Numbered from the stretch's first letter, positions 31,546-44,958 are shown. The stretch is DNA of 64,000 bases from Anoplopoma fimbria (GCF_027596085.1 NC_072463.1:2668038-2732037); one strand, 5' to 3'. The notes: generated by a model from the letters alone, not told the origin. Translations and numbers: made by a program.

Positions 31546-34431
31546 CAATTCAACGGTGAGATTGCATTATCAGTCCCAAGAGGCGCCGATTGAAGTCACC
31601 GTTTGCTGCTATGACGAGGGTAAAGGACACAAAAACGAGGACCTTCTTTCTTTATCAATGCTTATTTTGTTCTGCACATCTATTGTGAAGTTCACAAAGA
31701 AACTGTAAACAAACAAAAGCATAAATGCTCTCCAGTACGACAGTATTCAGTCACCAGAAGAGCTACGAGTGAGAGAACACACAACGAAAAAAACGAGTCT
31801 AGTCTAGTATAATCTAGTAAAATGTATTTGTTACTGTTCATTTTAAAGTAAATTTGATGTGTAGTGTGAGAGAGAGGTAGAGAAAGACCTGCAGCCTTGT
31901 AACTAAGTTTGAAAAAAAATCATTGGTAAAAAGGTGCTGACAAAGAAATGTATTAGTGTGGTTGTAGCCTAAAAGCTGAACCGTAAGTGTGTTTATTACA
32001 CACACAGAAGTCCGAATAGTTGGATTTATGAGGGTAAGTTCAGTTCTTCCATTGATAACTCACACAGTGCACTATTAAATAGAGTTTGATCGCTGCAGTG
32101 CAGGAGTTAGCATTCACAATACCAAAAGTCTTAAACCGCCTAACAACCTGTTTGGCCTGGACACGCACTCTCCAAATTATACTGGACATCTAATCCTCTG
32201 ACAGAACCACTCAGAACCACTTCTACACCGTTCTGTCTTCTGTCTTTTTCCATTCTCGCTGTTTAATTCAGGCCTCGCCAAGGGACATGTTAAATGTCTG
32301 AGTGCCTGTGCATTGTATTCCTGGCTACATATGCAGAGGTGGTAGAGTGTATCTGCATGTCTTTGCGTACATTGTGTCCCTACGGTAAGTGTGTACTGTG
32401 GATGTGGACTGGTGCATCCTCACAGCACATGAGTCAGAAGAAACCCATCCGGCATGCAGCGGGGCGTCGAGCTCGGTCATCTCCGTGCGTCTCCGTTCTC
32501 TGAATTATTCATCCGCTTGGGTGAAGTAACACGCATCCATTATTCATCCTGCCTCCCCGGTGTCGAGCGACCCCGAGCAGCTACAGCGCTGTGAAACCTG
32601 AAGGGAGCGCTGCTTTTTGGGCTCTGGCGTGCCGCTTTAGCTGGCTTACAGTATGCAACACTTTAGCAACAGCAGCCATTGTACGGGGAGGATTTGCATA
32701 AATTGAATGGGAATTTAAGCGAGTCGATGCTGCTCCAAAAAAATAAAAATGAGCAGTGTTGAAAGGGAAAATGAGTTTAAATAAATGTTTTTTTTCTGTT
32801 GCTGAAGCGCAGCAGATCTCTGCTCAGCAGTTTTATTTTGGAGGATTGTGACACCTACACTTGGAAAATGTTGGCTGGCATGAAAGAAAAACTTACCGTA
32901 TTATGAAACTTTATTTTCTTGGTTGCCTTTAAAATTAGTGAACATTTGAGTTTCACCTTTGTCGGAATAAACGTGATGGAAAGACGATAAAGTAAATGGG
33001 GTTTTCCCACTTCAATATGCAAATAAACTTTATATTCCCATTCAGAGTTCTGCTTTAAACCAGCTGAGAGCAGCAGGTTGGATGCGTGTGAAGATATTTT
33101 GCAGTTAACTTCTGTTTTCAAGGTCAAGAAAGAACTTTTAAGCTCGACATTTATACGAGGCAGTACTGAGGAAGGAAAAAGGAGGGCTGGAGATCTGAAA
33201 AGGCATTTTTACACTAAAGCTGCTACATGTACTGTGGGGTTTTAAAATGTCAATAACATTGAGTTACAGTATGTCTGTGTTTGTTACAGTATATGTACAA
33301 GCTGTGAGAATTCAGTAAAACAGTGATTTTCATTCTCAGGCTGATCAATTTGTAGGTATTTAAGAAGCCAGTGATGAAGACTGAGAACAAAGACAGAAAT
33401 ATTGGAGAAAGAAAAAAAGACAATTTTGTTTGGCAATTTTTGTTTCTAGGAAGTTTTGCGTTTCACCACTCCTCAGGTTAGTCGACGTTTATGTAGTAGT
33501 ATTATTTATACAGTATTATTATTACTTCTGACATTTTGCATTAACAATGTTGCAAAGACGGTGTTGCTTCCATCGTCATTACAACATCCCAAAACATGTT
33601 TCAAACTGGTGGTTTCTTCCACCATCTAATGTTGTCACAACAAATGTAAACATTTAAATAATAAAGACAATAGAAATACTATAAAACAGCTCTTAAAACT
33701 TGATAGCTGAGCAATCGAGGTACATCAATAGCATCAGCTGTTTCCATGGTGACAACCGTTTCCTGTTTAGAGTAGAAAGCCGTGAATGCTCACCAACAGT
33801 TAAAACACAGATCTTATTAACTCTCTCTCCTCTCTCTCTCTCTCTACTACTACTAAGCGTGCTAAATACGTCAAAATGTAAATGGAGTCTGGTTCCGTTC
33901 TGATTGGAGCACCGGCGTCTTGATTCCAGTAATCACAGGTTGTGTTTGTTCGCCTCGTTCAGCGATGCCACTCATCCTAATGAGCCCACTAGACTCCCAG
34001 CTGCCTCTGTTTGGGTTTACGTTATTTACCGAGCAATTAGTCATGAAGCAAGAGCTTTGAGAGAGCGATGTGATTGAACAAAGTGATGGAGCAACTCCCT
34101 CCTCACTTACACACAGAGGATCCCTGAAGACAACATTTTTTTTACTGTAATTCCTCACTCGCTGAACGACACACAGTGAGCAGAGTTTACATTTAAGTCA
34201 CGAACACACAGCAGCTTACGGGCGATGTGATAAAATAGTTCTGTTATCCTGGACGGGGGGTTAAGAAAAAGTGAAGGTTGCAGAAAATAGAGCTGAGAAG
34301 AGGAAGGACAATCACTGAGTGGGGTCTTATGTTTTCTTTTAAAGCTGAGATTTCTCTGAGACAATGCATTTAATTCATCTTTTTTAATTAAAAAAATTGG
34401 TCTGTAAAGAGTGTAATATCCACCTAGTGCC
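31546..34431. other. Unassigned non-coding stretch
   Basis: AT-rich. 32450-32730 is GC-richer, with GAATTATTCATCC, CCATTATTCATCC and the octamer ATTTGCAT near 32692-32699, a plausible regulatory patch. A short CT run lies at 33822-33844. No gene. Confidence 0.5.
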
Positions 34432-34552
34432 ATTAGCTAAATGCTAACATCATCATGCTCACAGCGACAATGCTAACAAGCTGATTTAGCAGGTGCTTAT
34501 CCCCTGTTAGCATGCTAATCTTCACCAATTAGCACTGAACACAGACACAAAC
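34432..34552 (+). repeat. Fragment related to the TIR element at 5939-6285
   Basis: Shares the ordered blocks GATTTAGCAGG, TTAGCATGCTAA and ATTAGCACTGAAC with the 5' half of that family. Truncated and diverged. Confidence 0.5.
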
Positions 34553-36919
34553 TGCCATTCAAAACTGTCTGTTAAACATACATATGTACACAAACATACA
34601 CATTCTGACAGTATTGTGTATTATTATTATTCATTATTAGTCACTGGGTTTGCACTTCTTATGTTTCTGTGTCGACCCAAATCTCTCAAACTGAAGCTAG
34701 TTGGTGATGAAACTCGACCTGATGCAGACGACTGGCTCCCTTTCATCATGAGAAACGGGTTATTTATTAGGCTGTGACATCATTTTGATGTGTACCTGGG
34801 GAGCTCTCTGATTGGCCGGCGGTCCCCGTGGAGAGGGTTCTCGTTACAGGCTGTTGTTTTGATCTCTCCCTCCGACAGACCTGCTCTCAGCACTTTACCG
34901 CTCGCTTAATTGACAACGGCGGCTCGCTGAGAAATGATACCGACAGTCTGTTAACAGATACTCTGCTGCTGACTGAACTTTTGGAAGCAGTGTTCTCTCT
35001 GCTTTGTCAGGAGATGGAAAAGGGAGGATTCAAATCAATGAAAACTTGGGAGAGGTTAAATACTAAATAATTTAAACCTTCAAAGAATTTCTTCCTCAAG
35101 CAAAATGCAAGTCTTACTTTTAAATAATTAAGTCAATTAGTCTAGTTTTTTTTCACACCCAAAAATATTTTTGCACCTATTTTGATGAATGATTACTTTT
35201 TTTGTCATTTTTACAGGCAGAAAAATGTGAAATGTGATTGTTCCAGTCTCTAATATGTGAAGATTTTTTTGAGGAGGCTTCTTTCTGTCTTGAAATATAT
35301 AACATCTGTTGATTGGACACAATTTGCTTTTTTTTAGACATCATCTTCAGGTCCTTGGAAATTATACTGCAATTGTTCCATTATTTATTGAATATAAAAA
35401 CTAGACAAATGCATTAATCATCCAATTAATCAGTAATGGAAGTCATTGTTAGCTGCAGGGGGTAGTTATTTGATAGTAGATGTAGTTAATTCACATTACC
35501 AAAAATTCTAATTTCTATTAAACTACAGTTAAAAAGAAGGAAAATGTTCTGTATTCAGAGAAGCAAAACAGACACAAAAAAAAGACGGTGAATGTACAAA
35601 ATATGTGACTTCTATACAACTACACATAATCAACATTGCTATTGTCTCTCCAAATTCTAAAATCTGTGAGATGATGATGTTCTTTAACTGGGTTGTCTGA
35701 GGTCTCCTAAATACTACATAACATCTCGGTTTATTGAAAGTTACTCTACTTTTAGGATCTTAGTTTAAACACAACATAAGTCAGTAATGGTGTGTGACAC
35801 TTTCACATTCTCTATTCACATCAGAATAAATCATACAGAGAACTGAGGCTTTCTTTTGTAGTGTAAAATAGAATAACACAGTTTACCTTGGTCTGCATGT
35901 TTTGTCTTGTCTGTTTTTCCTTATGTTTTCCCCGAAGTAATGAATATTCAGAAAAAAATATATTTATGGCTGCTAATGAATATTCTTGCACAAAAGTCTG
36001 CTTCGCAAATTAGCGTAGCGGAGGGAGTTGGATAGCCACTGGGTGCTTCTCTCAGGGCAACAACAGAGAGGAACATCAACCAACTCTGCTTTTAAAAGTC
36101 TGTTATTACCGTATAATAGATAATAAAGGAATGTGCTGCACGGAGAAAACTGGATGGTTTCACAATAAAACATCTGGACTGAGTCCCTCCATCCATGTCA
36201 GTCGATGACGGAGAAGTTTCCAAGCAGATCTCATGTTAATGATAAAGCTTCTTAGTAACGCATCAATAACAGTGCAAAGAGCAGACACAATAATCTATAA
36301 GCAGATTCGATTTTCCCCTCGAGCGTTTTTCATAAACTTGCGGATGTGGACGTTTTCTCAAGGACATCCTGATCAAGACTCCTCCTCGCCGCTCTCAGGA
36401 GCAAATTAATCCCCTGCACGCCAACCAAAAACGGAATCTATTTTTAGCGGTTCATTAGAGCCACTTCCACGTAGAGTACCACACCAACATTCAGATGGAG
36501 TAATTGGAGGGGGGGGTGTTGGTTGGGGGTGGGGTGCTCATGTTCCACTCCCGATTGGATTTGAATGTTGGCGTTTTCAACATGCAACTCCTGTATCGCT
36601 AATGAGGACTTGTAGTGCTAATCAAAAGGCGATGCCTGTGGGTGCCAATCAACATGATTACAGAGAGGAACGGGTTAGGATCACCGCAGCAAAGGATGCT
36701 GGGAGATGGGCACATGATTGCGCATCAGTGTGTGGAGCTGTGAATCTTCACTGGCCTCACGATTAGATCATGATTCACAACGATTCTCCATGTATATCGA
36801 TGTTTTATTACCCACATTTCTATACTACTGCACATGGCAACGTTCTCATCAATTATTATCACTTTTAATTAAGAAAATGTTATGAGATTTCAATAGTTAG
36901 TATGTCAAAAGTTGCATAT
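34553..36919. other. Unassigned non-coding stretch
   Basis: AT-rich. 36380-36490 (AGCAAATTAATCCCC and nearby) is a candidate conserved element. G8 at 36509-36518. 36755-36850 carries GATCATGATTCACAACGAT, reminiscent of decayed transposon ends. No gene. Confidence 0.5.
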
Positions 36920-37440
36920 TTTCTGTGTTAGCCACCTCAGTAGGTAAACATTACAAAAAACTAAATATGAATCTTTCTGCACTGCATTAAAGGGTTCTAT
37001 AATCTACAAATATAAGATTTTCACATAGCAGCTCTAAGACAGGGAACTTCCTGAAGGTCTATAGCATTTTACACAACATGAATTAGCTAAGCGGCTAGCA
37101 GACTTTCCCCCTATAATAATAATAATAGCTCTTTACGCCGAATCTCCCAACAGAGAAAACGTTGAAATTCAGCCCACAAGCACTGTTAAAACAGGGCAGC
37201 TGACATTGCTAGCTAGCAAGTTAGCGGACTGCAAAGAGTTTGAATGCCGTCTATGTGTGCGTGTGTTTGTATGTGTGTGTGTGTGTGTGTGCGAGCAAGA
37301 TATCAAAGGAGAGGAGAGACATTAGCACGACAGTAAACGACAACCGCCACACAGAAAAGACTCCCACCGAGGTCAAATCAAACCATATTTAGATTATGTT
37401 CCCTCACTGCATTGATTAGAGTCGAGAAATGTGAACACCT
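36920..37440. repeat. Family C repeat, copy 1
   Basis: Shares ordered blocks with 50700-51190: CTGCACTGCATTA, TAATCTACAAATATAAG, AAGACAGGGAACTTCCTG, ATCTCCCAACAGA, CAGCTGACATTG and TTTGAATGCCGTCT, and later ACAGAAAAGAC. Overall identity is moderate. Both copies contain a TG microsatellite at the same place (37272-37291 here). Confidence 0.7.
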
Positions 37441-37882
37441 CCATCAGAGTACGTGTGAGTGTGTGGAAAACGCTATGCATAAAGCAATAAGGACGGAGGG
37501 ACAGATTGCTATTAGGTAACAAGAAAATTAAAGTTTCAGGTCGTTTTGAGGTTGCTCGTTACTCGTTGCCATTCGTGGGTTTCATCACTGGCTTCATTGA
37601 TGAGCTTCACCTGCTCTCTTGTCCTGCTATGCTCACTATGACATCATATCATTTTGTGTTTATAAAATGAAAATAAATGCATTAAAATCGCTCAAAAGTA
37701 ACAACTTAAAAGGTTTGATTTACTTGAAATCAGGTTCAGTTATTCATGGCCCTGAGAGGATGAATCCTTTTGACTTTGGTGTTTGCCTGAAATTTGATCT
37801 TCTCTCAACCATAGACTGTATATAAGAAGTGGACGAGGTCATTGTGATGTCACCCATTGGTTTGTGGACTGATGTTCGACGA

Positions 37883-37990
37883 TTTCGCAGTCGCCATCTT
37901 GGCTTTTTTGAGACCGATGAACAGAAGGTTTGTGGATCTTGGCTTTTTCGCAGTCGCCATCTTGGCTTTTTTGAGACCGATGAACAGAAG
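37883..37990 (-). repeat. 45-bp duplication within R1 copy 4
   Basis: 37883-37927 and 37946-37990 are identical (TTTCGCAGTCGCCATCTTGG onwards), period 63 bp. Each carries one YY1-like motif, GTCGCCATCTTGG on the plus strand. Confidence 0.95.
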
Positions 37991-38269
37991 TTACCATATC
38001 TTGAATGTGAAGATGTGACGTAGAGACGCCGTATACGTCTCTGGTGTCGACCTGTCAATCAGTGTGTAGCCCCGCCCTAAAGCATCCCCTGCTTTATGGT
38101 CTGTTTGACTCTAAATGGAGCATCATTTACTAAATGAACATCATGCTGTATTGAAGAAGACTTGAAACTAGAGATTGAGACCATAAACTCATGTTTACAA
38201 TGTTTACTGAGGGAATAAATCAAGAGAGAAGTAGAGTCATTTTCTCATAGACTTCTATACAACCAGAGG

Positions 38270-38289
38270 AGTCGCCCCCTGGTGGACAG
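38270..38289 (-). promoter_or_regulatory. CTCF-like motif in R1 copy 4
   Basis: On the minus strand CCACCAGGGGGCGAC, differing from the strongest published CTCF core only at the last positions. It faces the opposite way to the motifs at 11.5, 31.2 and 39.8 kb. Confidence 0.45.
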
Positions 38290-38368
38290 GAGAGAGAATG
38301 CAGCTTTAAGACATTTCTTCATTAACTTTACATGGCAGAAGCAGAGGTTGCTGCCTGGTCCCACCAAA

Positions 38369-39814
38369 AGGTCAAGGGTTCCACTAGTAGCAATATTTCC
38401 ATCCACCTCAGCTTCACTTTAAGATTAAGGCTAATGTTGACATGCTAACTTGCTAAACATTAACATATCACACTTTCAGAGCAAACATATAATTGACGCT
38501 TTCCAGACGGTTGTATCACCAGAAACTTAATTACAAGGCTCGCTTGTTACATCTGCTGCTCGTCATTTAAACGCAGTAAAATCATAAAATAATGTAGCAG
38601 TAGTGTAGTATCTAACTGCACTACTGCTGTAAGCAATAAAGGTTCTTATAATACTATACTCATGAGCTTGACTTATTAGAAACCAGGCTTGATTTCTGTT
38701 GTAATTAGTACCACCGAGAGGTCTAGACGTCTTTTGATCCATCAACAAATCCGTGTCTACTGGGAGGCCAGTGTGAATGTCTGAGTGATTCACACTGAAT
38801 GCTGAGTTTGTTTATTTGGAGGGATTTTAATTAAGCTCTGAATATAGATTATCCACAAAATAAAAAAAATGAAGTCTGGGTTCGTATATCTGCACATGCA
38901 AATAATGAAGAATAACTGAGACGGTTGGGGAAAAAGGAAAATAAACTATTGTGCCTGTGAAAACCAGAAAAACCCCCAAAGGCATAAAAACGTCTCACTC
39001 CAACAAAAGAAGAAGTGCAGAGAGGAGAGAAAATCAAGATGACAAACAGACTCAGGTGAGAAAGCAGCAGAAGTCAAGTTTGGTACCGACTGTGAAAAGC
39101 TAAACCTGCTGCACAGAACCACCTCCTCCTGTCGGCGGCGTTTCCATATCGTGGTGATCGGAGGGGAGCGGCGGCGGCGGCGGCGGCGGCTCTGCAGGCA
39201 TCTGCTCGTTTTGTTAGGAGCTGTGTGCGAGTAAACACTTTCTGCTCGCTACCATCTGTCCAAGCTCAGATCTGCAGGAGAGTTGGCAGCCTTGGCTGGA
39301 AGAGATCGAGAGGATAGGGAGCGAGAGAGGAGGGAAGAAAGGGAGGAAACGAGATGAAACGAGAGGATACTAGGGACCGGGAGGAGAGACGGAGGGAGAA
39401 CAGCGACTTCTGAGCTTGTAGATATTAAAAATACAGGACATTTTGTGATCAAATCCTTTTGGGTTTTTTTTTTCCCCAATTAGATTTTTTATGTAATATA
39501 CAATTAAAAAAAATGTCCTGAAACATTCAAACAATAAACTAACATTTGTGCCAACACTGAATTATGGGTAAACCCAAATTGCTTCCAACAACCAAATGAC
39601 TGCAGAGAGAAATGTGTGCAGCGGATAAGCAAAACATAAAGAGGGAAATAAAAATAAAAAAAATGTTTTACTGCCTGATAAAACCAAATGATAGGAATAT
39701 TAGTCTGCATTATAGGGATGTTCATCAAGCTTGGAATCCACTTACACCTGGCACTCACAGAGGTGGTCTGGGACGCATTTAACCACATGTCTTTTGCAGC
39801 GTAAATGCTAATGT
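38369..39814. other. Unassigned stretch with a GCG run
   Basis: A (GCG)n run at 39168-39190 sits in a GC-rich patch (39115-39200). A purine-rich segment follows at 39290-39400. A9 near 39656. No gene. Confidence 0.6.
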
Positions 39815-40213
39815 GTGTCTTAAAGCTGCATTCTCTCTCCTGTCCACCAGGGGGCGACTCCTCTGGTTGTATAGAAGTCTATGAGAAAATGACTCTACTT
39901 CTCTCTTGATTTATTCCCTCAGTAAACATTGTAAACATGAGTTTATGGTCTCAATCTCTAGTTTCAAGTCTTCTTCAATACAGCATGATGTTCATTTAGT
40001 AAATGATGCTCCATTTAGAGTCAAACAGACCATAAAGCAGGGGATGCTTTAGGGCGGGGCTACGTTGTGACTGACAGGTTGCACTCCTCCCCTTTCTGAA
40101 TAATAACTTCCATTCATTGGCTGCAAGAAAAGAACAAAAAAATAAAAAAAAGGCCGTAATCCAAGATGGCGACGGCAAAATTGCCGAACTCGAGGCCTCA
40201 AATGGCAAGTTTC
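39815..40213 (+). repeat. R1 interspersed repeat, copy 5 (subfamily II)
   Basis: Begins at TGTCTTAAAGCTGCATTC, has the identical core at 39850-40063, then diverges after GGGGCTAC. It keeps CCAAGATGGCGAC at 40161-40173. It runs directly into a family B repeat at about 40214. Confidence 0.92.
39840..39859 (+). promoter_or_regulatory. CTCF-like motif in R1 copy 5
   Basis: CCACCAGGGGGCGAC, same sequence as copy 4 and in the opposite orientation, 1.57 kb away. Confidence 0.45.
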
Positions 40214-40430
40214 AAACCAAACAAAGTATTTAACGATCTTTTCCTGAACCTAACTAAGTATTTCATGACCTTTTTCCTTAGTAGTTTTGTTGCCTAAACC
40301 TAACTGAGTTTCCTGTGAAGACGAAAGTATATTTTGAAAAGACTGTATGCATGTAACAAGCAGAAAAACACAATAACAAGGAATAACTTATTGTCGGATA
40401 TCATACGAACCGTTGTATGAGGATACGTTG
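40214..40430 (+). repeat. Family B repeat, copy 1
   Basis: AAACCAAAC start, then GCCTAAACCTAACTGAG, TTTCCTGTGAAGACGAAAGT, TTTTGAAAAGACTGTATGCA and a GGATACGTTGC end. Aligns with 45262-45480 and 61140-61300. Non-coding. Confidence 0.8.
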
Positions 40431-43194
40431 CACATGTGTGTCAAATATCTTGGACGATTCAAATCTAATATTTTTTATTTCTCACAGACTATGCAACAGG
40501 AAGTGTGTATTTGCATACAGAGCGGTGAAGTGTGCACGTTCTTCAACACCTGCAACATGACAAATGTTAATTGATCCTGGCCACCACTATGTCCAACCAC
40601 GTCTTCTCTTTCTCAAAACAATGTCAGATTGCCAAACAAGTCCGCTTCTAGTGTCTGGTTAGAGCCAAATAACAACTCCTCCCAAAAACAGAAAATGATG
40701 AACTTATGAATAATGAGGTGAAAACAATCTGGTCCAATTATCAGGCTGGATCGTTAAAAAATAATTGGCCAAGTAGTGACGTTTTCTTGGTTTCGATTAT
40801 TCACTTTCTTGCTCGACAAAACAAGAACATTTCTAGAGACAAAAAAAAAAAAAGCTATTTTTTTACAGAACCCTCCAAAAAAAGATTTTCATATCTTCAC
40901 TTGATATTTCTGTTGAATCTTGAACTTGGAATTCAGTTCCAGACTAACATAGCTCAAGAGAGAAGAGATGGAAAGAGAGAAAATTCTGAATTAGAAGGAA
41001 GGCAACGTGCCAAAATAAGAGTCTGTGTGTTCATGTCTGACTCCATCTGCTTGTCTTTATGACTGGTGTTATCAGTCTGTCTGACCGTCTGTCTGTCTGA
41101 CCGTCTGTCTGTCTGTCTGACCGCCTGCCCGTCCAGCCCTCAGACACACATAACAAAGGAGATAAAAACACGTTGATGAGGAGCTTTCCATCCAAAACTT
41201 TGCTTTTCATACAATCGCTGAATCAAATCTAAACATCTGCTTTCCGGTTTCATCAGCCGTGTCACAATCCAGGCAATGTTGACTTTGACATAATTAGCCG
41301 TCTTCACTGTTAACCGTCTGGAAATAGGAATAATTCATATTTGTGAATTGCCAACAAGCATGACAGGAGATTAGAGCGATAGCAGCTATTTTGGCTGTTC
41401 AGTTCACTTATGTAAGGATGAACTGATGATGGGTACTGAATATCACCAGTTAGACAAGTGGTAACAAAGATTTTGATGTTTTTAACCATTAGTATTGGTT
41501 GTTGGTGTTCACTGGTAGAACATATCTGATAAACAGAGTGTGATGAAAAGAAAGAAATGATACGTCAACAGTGGGGGAAATTGACAGCCTAGAGTGATAA
41601 AAGTAATACAACATGAATCACTGTGGTGAAATGTTTGTTTAGCTGCTAACAATTCAACTTTAAACATATAATTGTCTCTTTGCGAACAAAGAGAATGCCA
41701 AACATTTGCCTCTCCAATGTGTTTTATATGATTGAAAACTGAATATCTTGAGGTTATGGATTGTTGTTCGAACAGGGACGTCACTTTTAAGTTTGCAAAG
41801 TTATGATTAACATTTGTTTCTTCAATTTTCGGACATTTTAAGAGTATAATAGACAAAACTATCAATCTATCAAGAAAATAACGTCAAACTAAATCTCTAT
41901 AAAAGCAATTCTTACAGACATAACTGCATCATAGTGAAGTCCATTACGGTACGAGCGCTGGTTGTGACTCCAGAATGAAATACGTGGTGATGATCACCTG
42001 ATGCAAGCGCAGCTCCAGGGCTCGGCCTGGACCAATGCTCCACGACCTGTTTGAGAAATGTATCAGAAATACCAACATCAATATGTTGTGACTGATTTAT
42101 TTTCAGTCATAGAAAGTTCAGAGTTATGACTTGTAATCAAATGCAGCAAAAGTCCACAGAAATCAGATCTCATTAATCGCTGAGGAAAACCTGTGAGTTT
42201 GAGTGTAGTTTTTTAATTGAATCACTACTTATTATTGGGGAAATGAAGCTTCCAGTATTAACAGGATCATCTTGCTTCAACTTGGGACCAACAGCTTAAA
42301 AAAATGGTCATCTACTACTATATCGGGTCAGATATCTACCATTATTTCACCACTTAAAAGCACATTTTTGATCACCATAATGGCCATTTTAACAGAAGTT
42401 TGTAATTTGTGTTTTTGGACACACCAAGCAGACTCCCTGTTCTCCGTCTTTAAGCTTTAAGTTTTCACATGTTATCAACTTTATCTGACTTCGACAAGAA
42501 AACTTTGCCTTTCTATTTACACATTATGATGCGGGTAGAGGACGTCCTCTCTCAGCAGGTCATCCTGTCCACTTCTTCACCTCAATGTTCTCGTCCTTCT
42601 CTTTATGTCTCTGCTGAAATCACTCCATCACCCTGCCTGTGTACCTGTTTGCCTATTTATCCTTTGAGCTGCTGATGTGATCTGAATGATGCTGGCTCTA
42701 TCTGCCCTGACCTTATTCTGTCTCTGCATCCTTCACTCAGTCTGTCACATGATCTGTCTGTCTGTCACAATCACCTGTTTTTTCTTCTACCACTATACGT
42801 ACAGGGAATACGGAGGAGCTCCATACAGTTATAACACTACGCCGATGAGTCCATGGACAGTTTTAGATTAAAAAAAAAAAAACTATCATTGCAAATGTCG
42901 TAAGCTAAAGTTAGCGCTAAGCAGAGCGAACCAGTAGAAACGTCTAATCTTTAGGATTGATTTAATAGTACACATATAGAAAATTGAGAACTTTGAGGTG
43001 TTTTAAAAATGTTGCCGGAGAAACTAACTTTTCCTAGCGTGATTCTGCGTCAACTTATGTCGGTGTGAACGTCCCCTTGCAGAAAGATTAATCAAGGCTT
43101 TAGTTTGGAAAATGGTTTTGGCGCAAGAAGGACTTTTGACATCTGGTTCACTGCCCACATGAAACGATATGGTTTTACAGCCCGATATCTGTGT
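40431..43194. other. Unassigned stretch
   Basis: A CTGT tetranucleotide run with CTGACCG variants lies at 41075-41120. A possible splice acceptor followed by a short open stretch lies at 42805-42871 (see findings). A12 at 40840-40853 and A13 at 42869-42881. Nothing else. Confidence 0.5.
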
Positions 43195-43410
43195 ATGAAA
43201 CAGGAAGTCAACGTTGATGTTTCTGTCATGTAACGTGCATACTTCACCGGGGTTATTCTGACCCAAATGACCATCTTTTTCCAAAGCCTAACAAAGTCAT
43301 TTTTGTTTCTGAACCAAACCTAGTTTCCTGTGAAAAAACAGTCCAGTGTTGCTGGATTTATCATTTTTCCGTAAGATATCATGAGAAAGGTTGTATGATG
43401 ACAGGTTGTG
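43195..43410 (+). repeat. Family B repeat, copy 2
   Basis: ACAGGAAGTCAACGTTGATG, CATGTAACGTGCATAC, ACCAAACCTAGTTTCCTGTG and GTTGCTGGATTTATC follow the same order as 61079-61270. Diverged. Confidence 0.7.
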
Positions 43411-44160
43411 TTATAACGTTATAAACGCTATTAATGTTTAATTGACCTCAACTGCGATCTTGTTAGCTCGTTAACATTAGCATGCTGACACACTGAAATG
43501 ATTGCGTTTACGTGTGAATTGTCGGGATAGAATGTCAGCATTAAATATACTTTAAGAGACAATAAGACGGTAGAAAGGGGCTGCTATTAATATAGTAAGT
43601 CATAATAATACTACATTATTATAATTGAGGCAGCTGTTTGCGGTCCATCTCTGCAAACACTCAGGTACTGATCTGGAGTCTCATTAATTAGAGCAGAATG
43701 GATTTGGCTGGTTGGATGTTGTTCTCTGTGTGCACAGCTGCTCAGGCTGCAAAGGGTGGAGGAGAGATGGGGAGCCGGGAGACCGAGAGCTCGCTTTAGT
43801 TCTGAGGGGCCGGTATATTTCTGTTTCTGTAAATAAAACACAACCTTTGGAGCCCTTAATATAGAAATGTCATTGCTGTAAGTCCGTTAACAATACAAAC
43901 AAAGATGGAGGGCAAAGTGGGAAAGTGAAGCAGCGTCTGCAGGAGTTTGTCAGAACAATTAGTGGTGCAAAAATGGAGTCGGATATTATTAAAATAAAGC
44001 AAAACATTGAGTAAGAAGTACAATCAAGAGGTTTGAGTTACAATAGTGAGAGAAACATGCAGACTGAGAGGACCAGTAGAGGGGGAAAGCCTGAGGATTC
44101 ATTCTTTATTATTCTCCTATTTGGAGGTTGGACGATTCCCTCCGAGGTGTCAACATATCC

Positions 44161-44193
<33 letters not shown>

Positions 44194-44735
44194 CACACCG
44201 GGAGCCTTCAGAGGCTAGGAGAGCGGATCAACCCTGGATTTCTCTAGTGTCTGTGGAGTTGCCATAGATAGAACATGCCGGGGGCATCTGATGGGTAGAT
44301 AGCTAACAACTGATCTCCCAGCAGACGGGACCCCCAGACTGGTACGCCCAACGCCCACACCCCCCCTCCCACGCTGTCTGCCTGGACCAAAGGGGAGCTT
44401 CAGCGTTTCTGCCCGCGGGGTTAAAAAACAAACATTGTCAAGACGTGTAGTAAAAGACGAGAATAGTAGAAACATGTCTGCTTTTTTTCTTGTTTTTTTA
44501 TATTGTTAACAATGGATGAAAATGAGCTTCCAGCCAGGATGTGTGTGAACGATCCTCGATGCCAAGTGTGTCTGGTGTTTGAACCAGTGTCTCCAGTACA
44601 GGAGGGGATAACTGATGCTCATGTGGTCGTATCATTTTTACACTCAGTCCAGACTCTAACATTGTATATCTATGAGGGTAAACATAAGGTACTTCTCAGT
44701 TTGGCTGTACACAAACAACAGTATGCAGATTGTTC
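43411..44735. other. Unassigned stretch
   Basis: CTC-rich run at 44158-44195 and a GC-rich patch at 44310-44425. No gene recognised. Confidence 0.55.
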
Positions 44736-44910
44736 AGGCTGTTCCCGGACAGCCTTTGCAGCCATACCAATGAAAATGAACGCATGTAGTCCACGTAATC
44801 ATGAACCAGTTAGTATACAAACTTCGGAAAACACACTGAGCAGGTGGGAGGGGTTTTAGGTGGATGGGTTAAAACAGAAACCAGTCTTTGACCCAGGAGA
44901 CCGCTAGTCA
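44736..44910 (+). repeat. Family B repeat, copy 3, left part
   Basis: CAGGCTGTTC, ACCAATGAAAATGAACGCA and AATCATGAACCAG align with 60926-61040. The right part resumes at 45262; between them lies an inverted R1 copy. Confidence 0.6.
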
Positions 44911-44958
44911 TTCCCCATGGGAACAAGGAAGGAATCGCCTTGATTCATTCGTTACATT

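Larger units (their letters stand above)
37810..38368 (-). repeat. R1 interspersed repeat, copy 4 (most complete)
   Basis: Longest copy, inverted. Its 3' end (rc ..TATATACAGTCTATG) is at 37810, the 214-bp core at 38066-38279 and the 5' segment reaches about 38368 (rc CCAGGCAGCAACC). It belongs to subfamily I and has a 45-bp duplication in its 3' part. The open frame at 37744-38058 (MTGRHQRR..) is a by-product also seen at 80-277. Confidence 0.93.
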
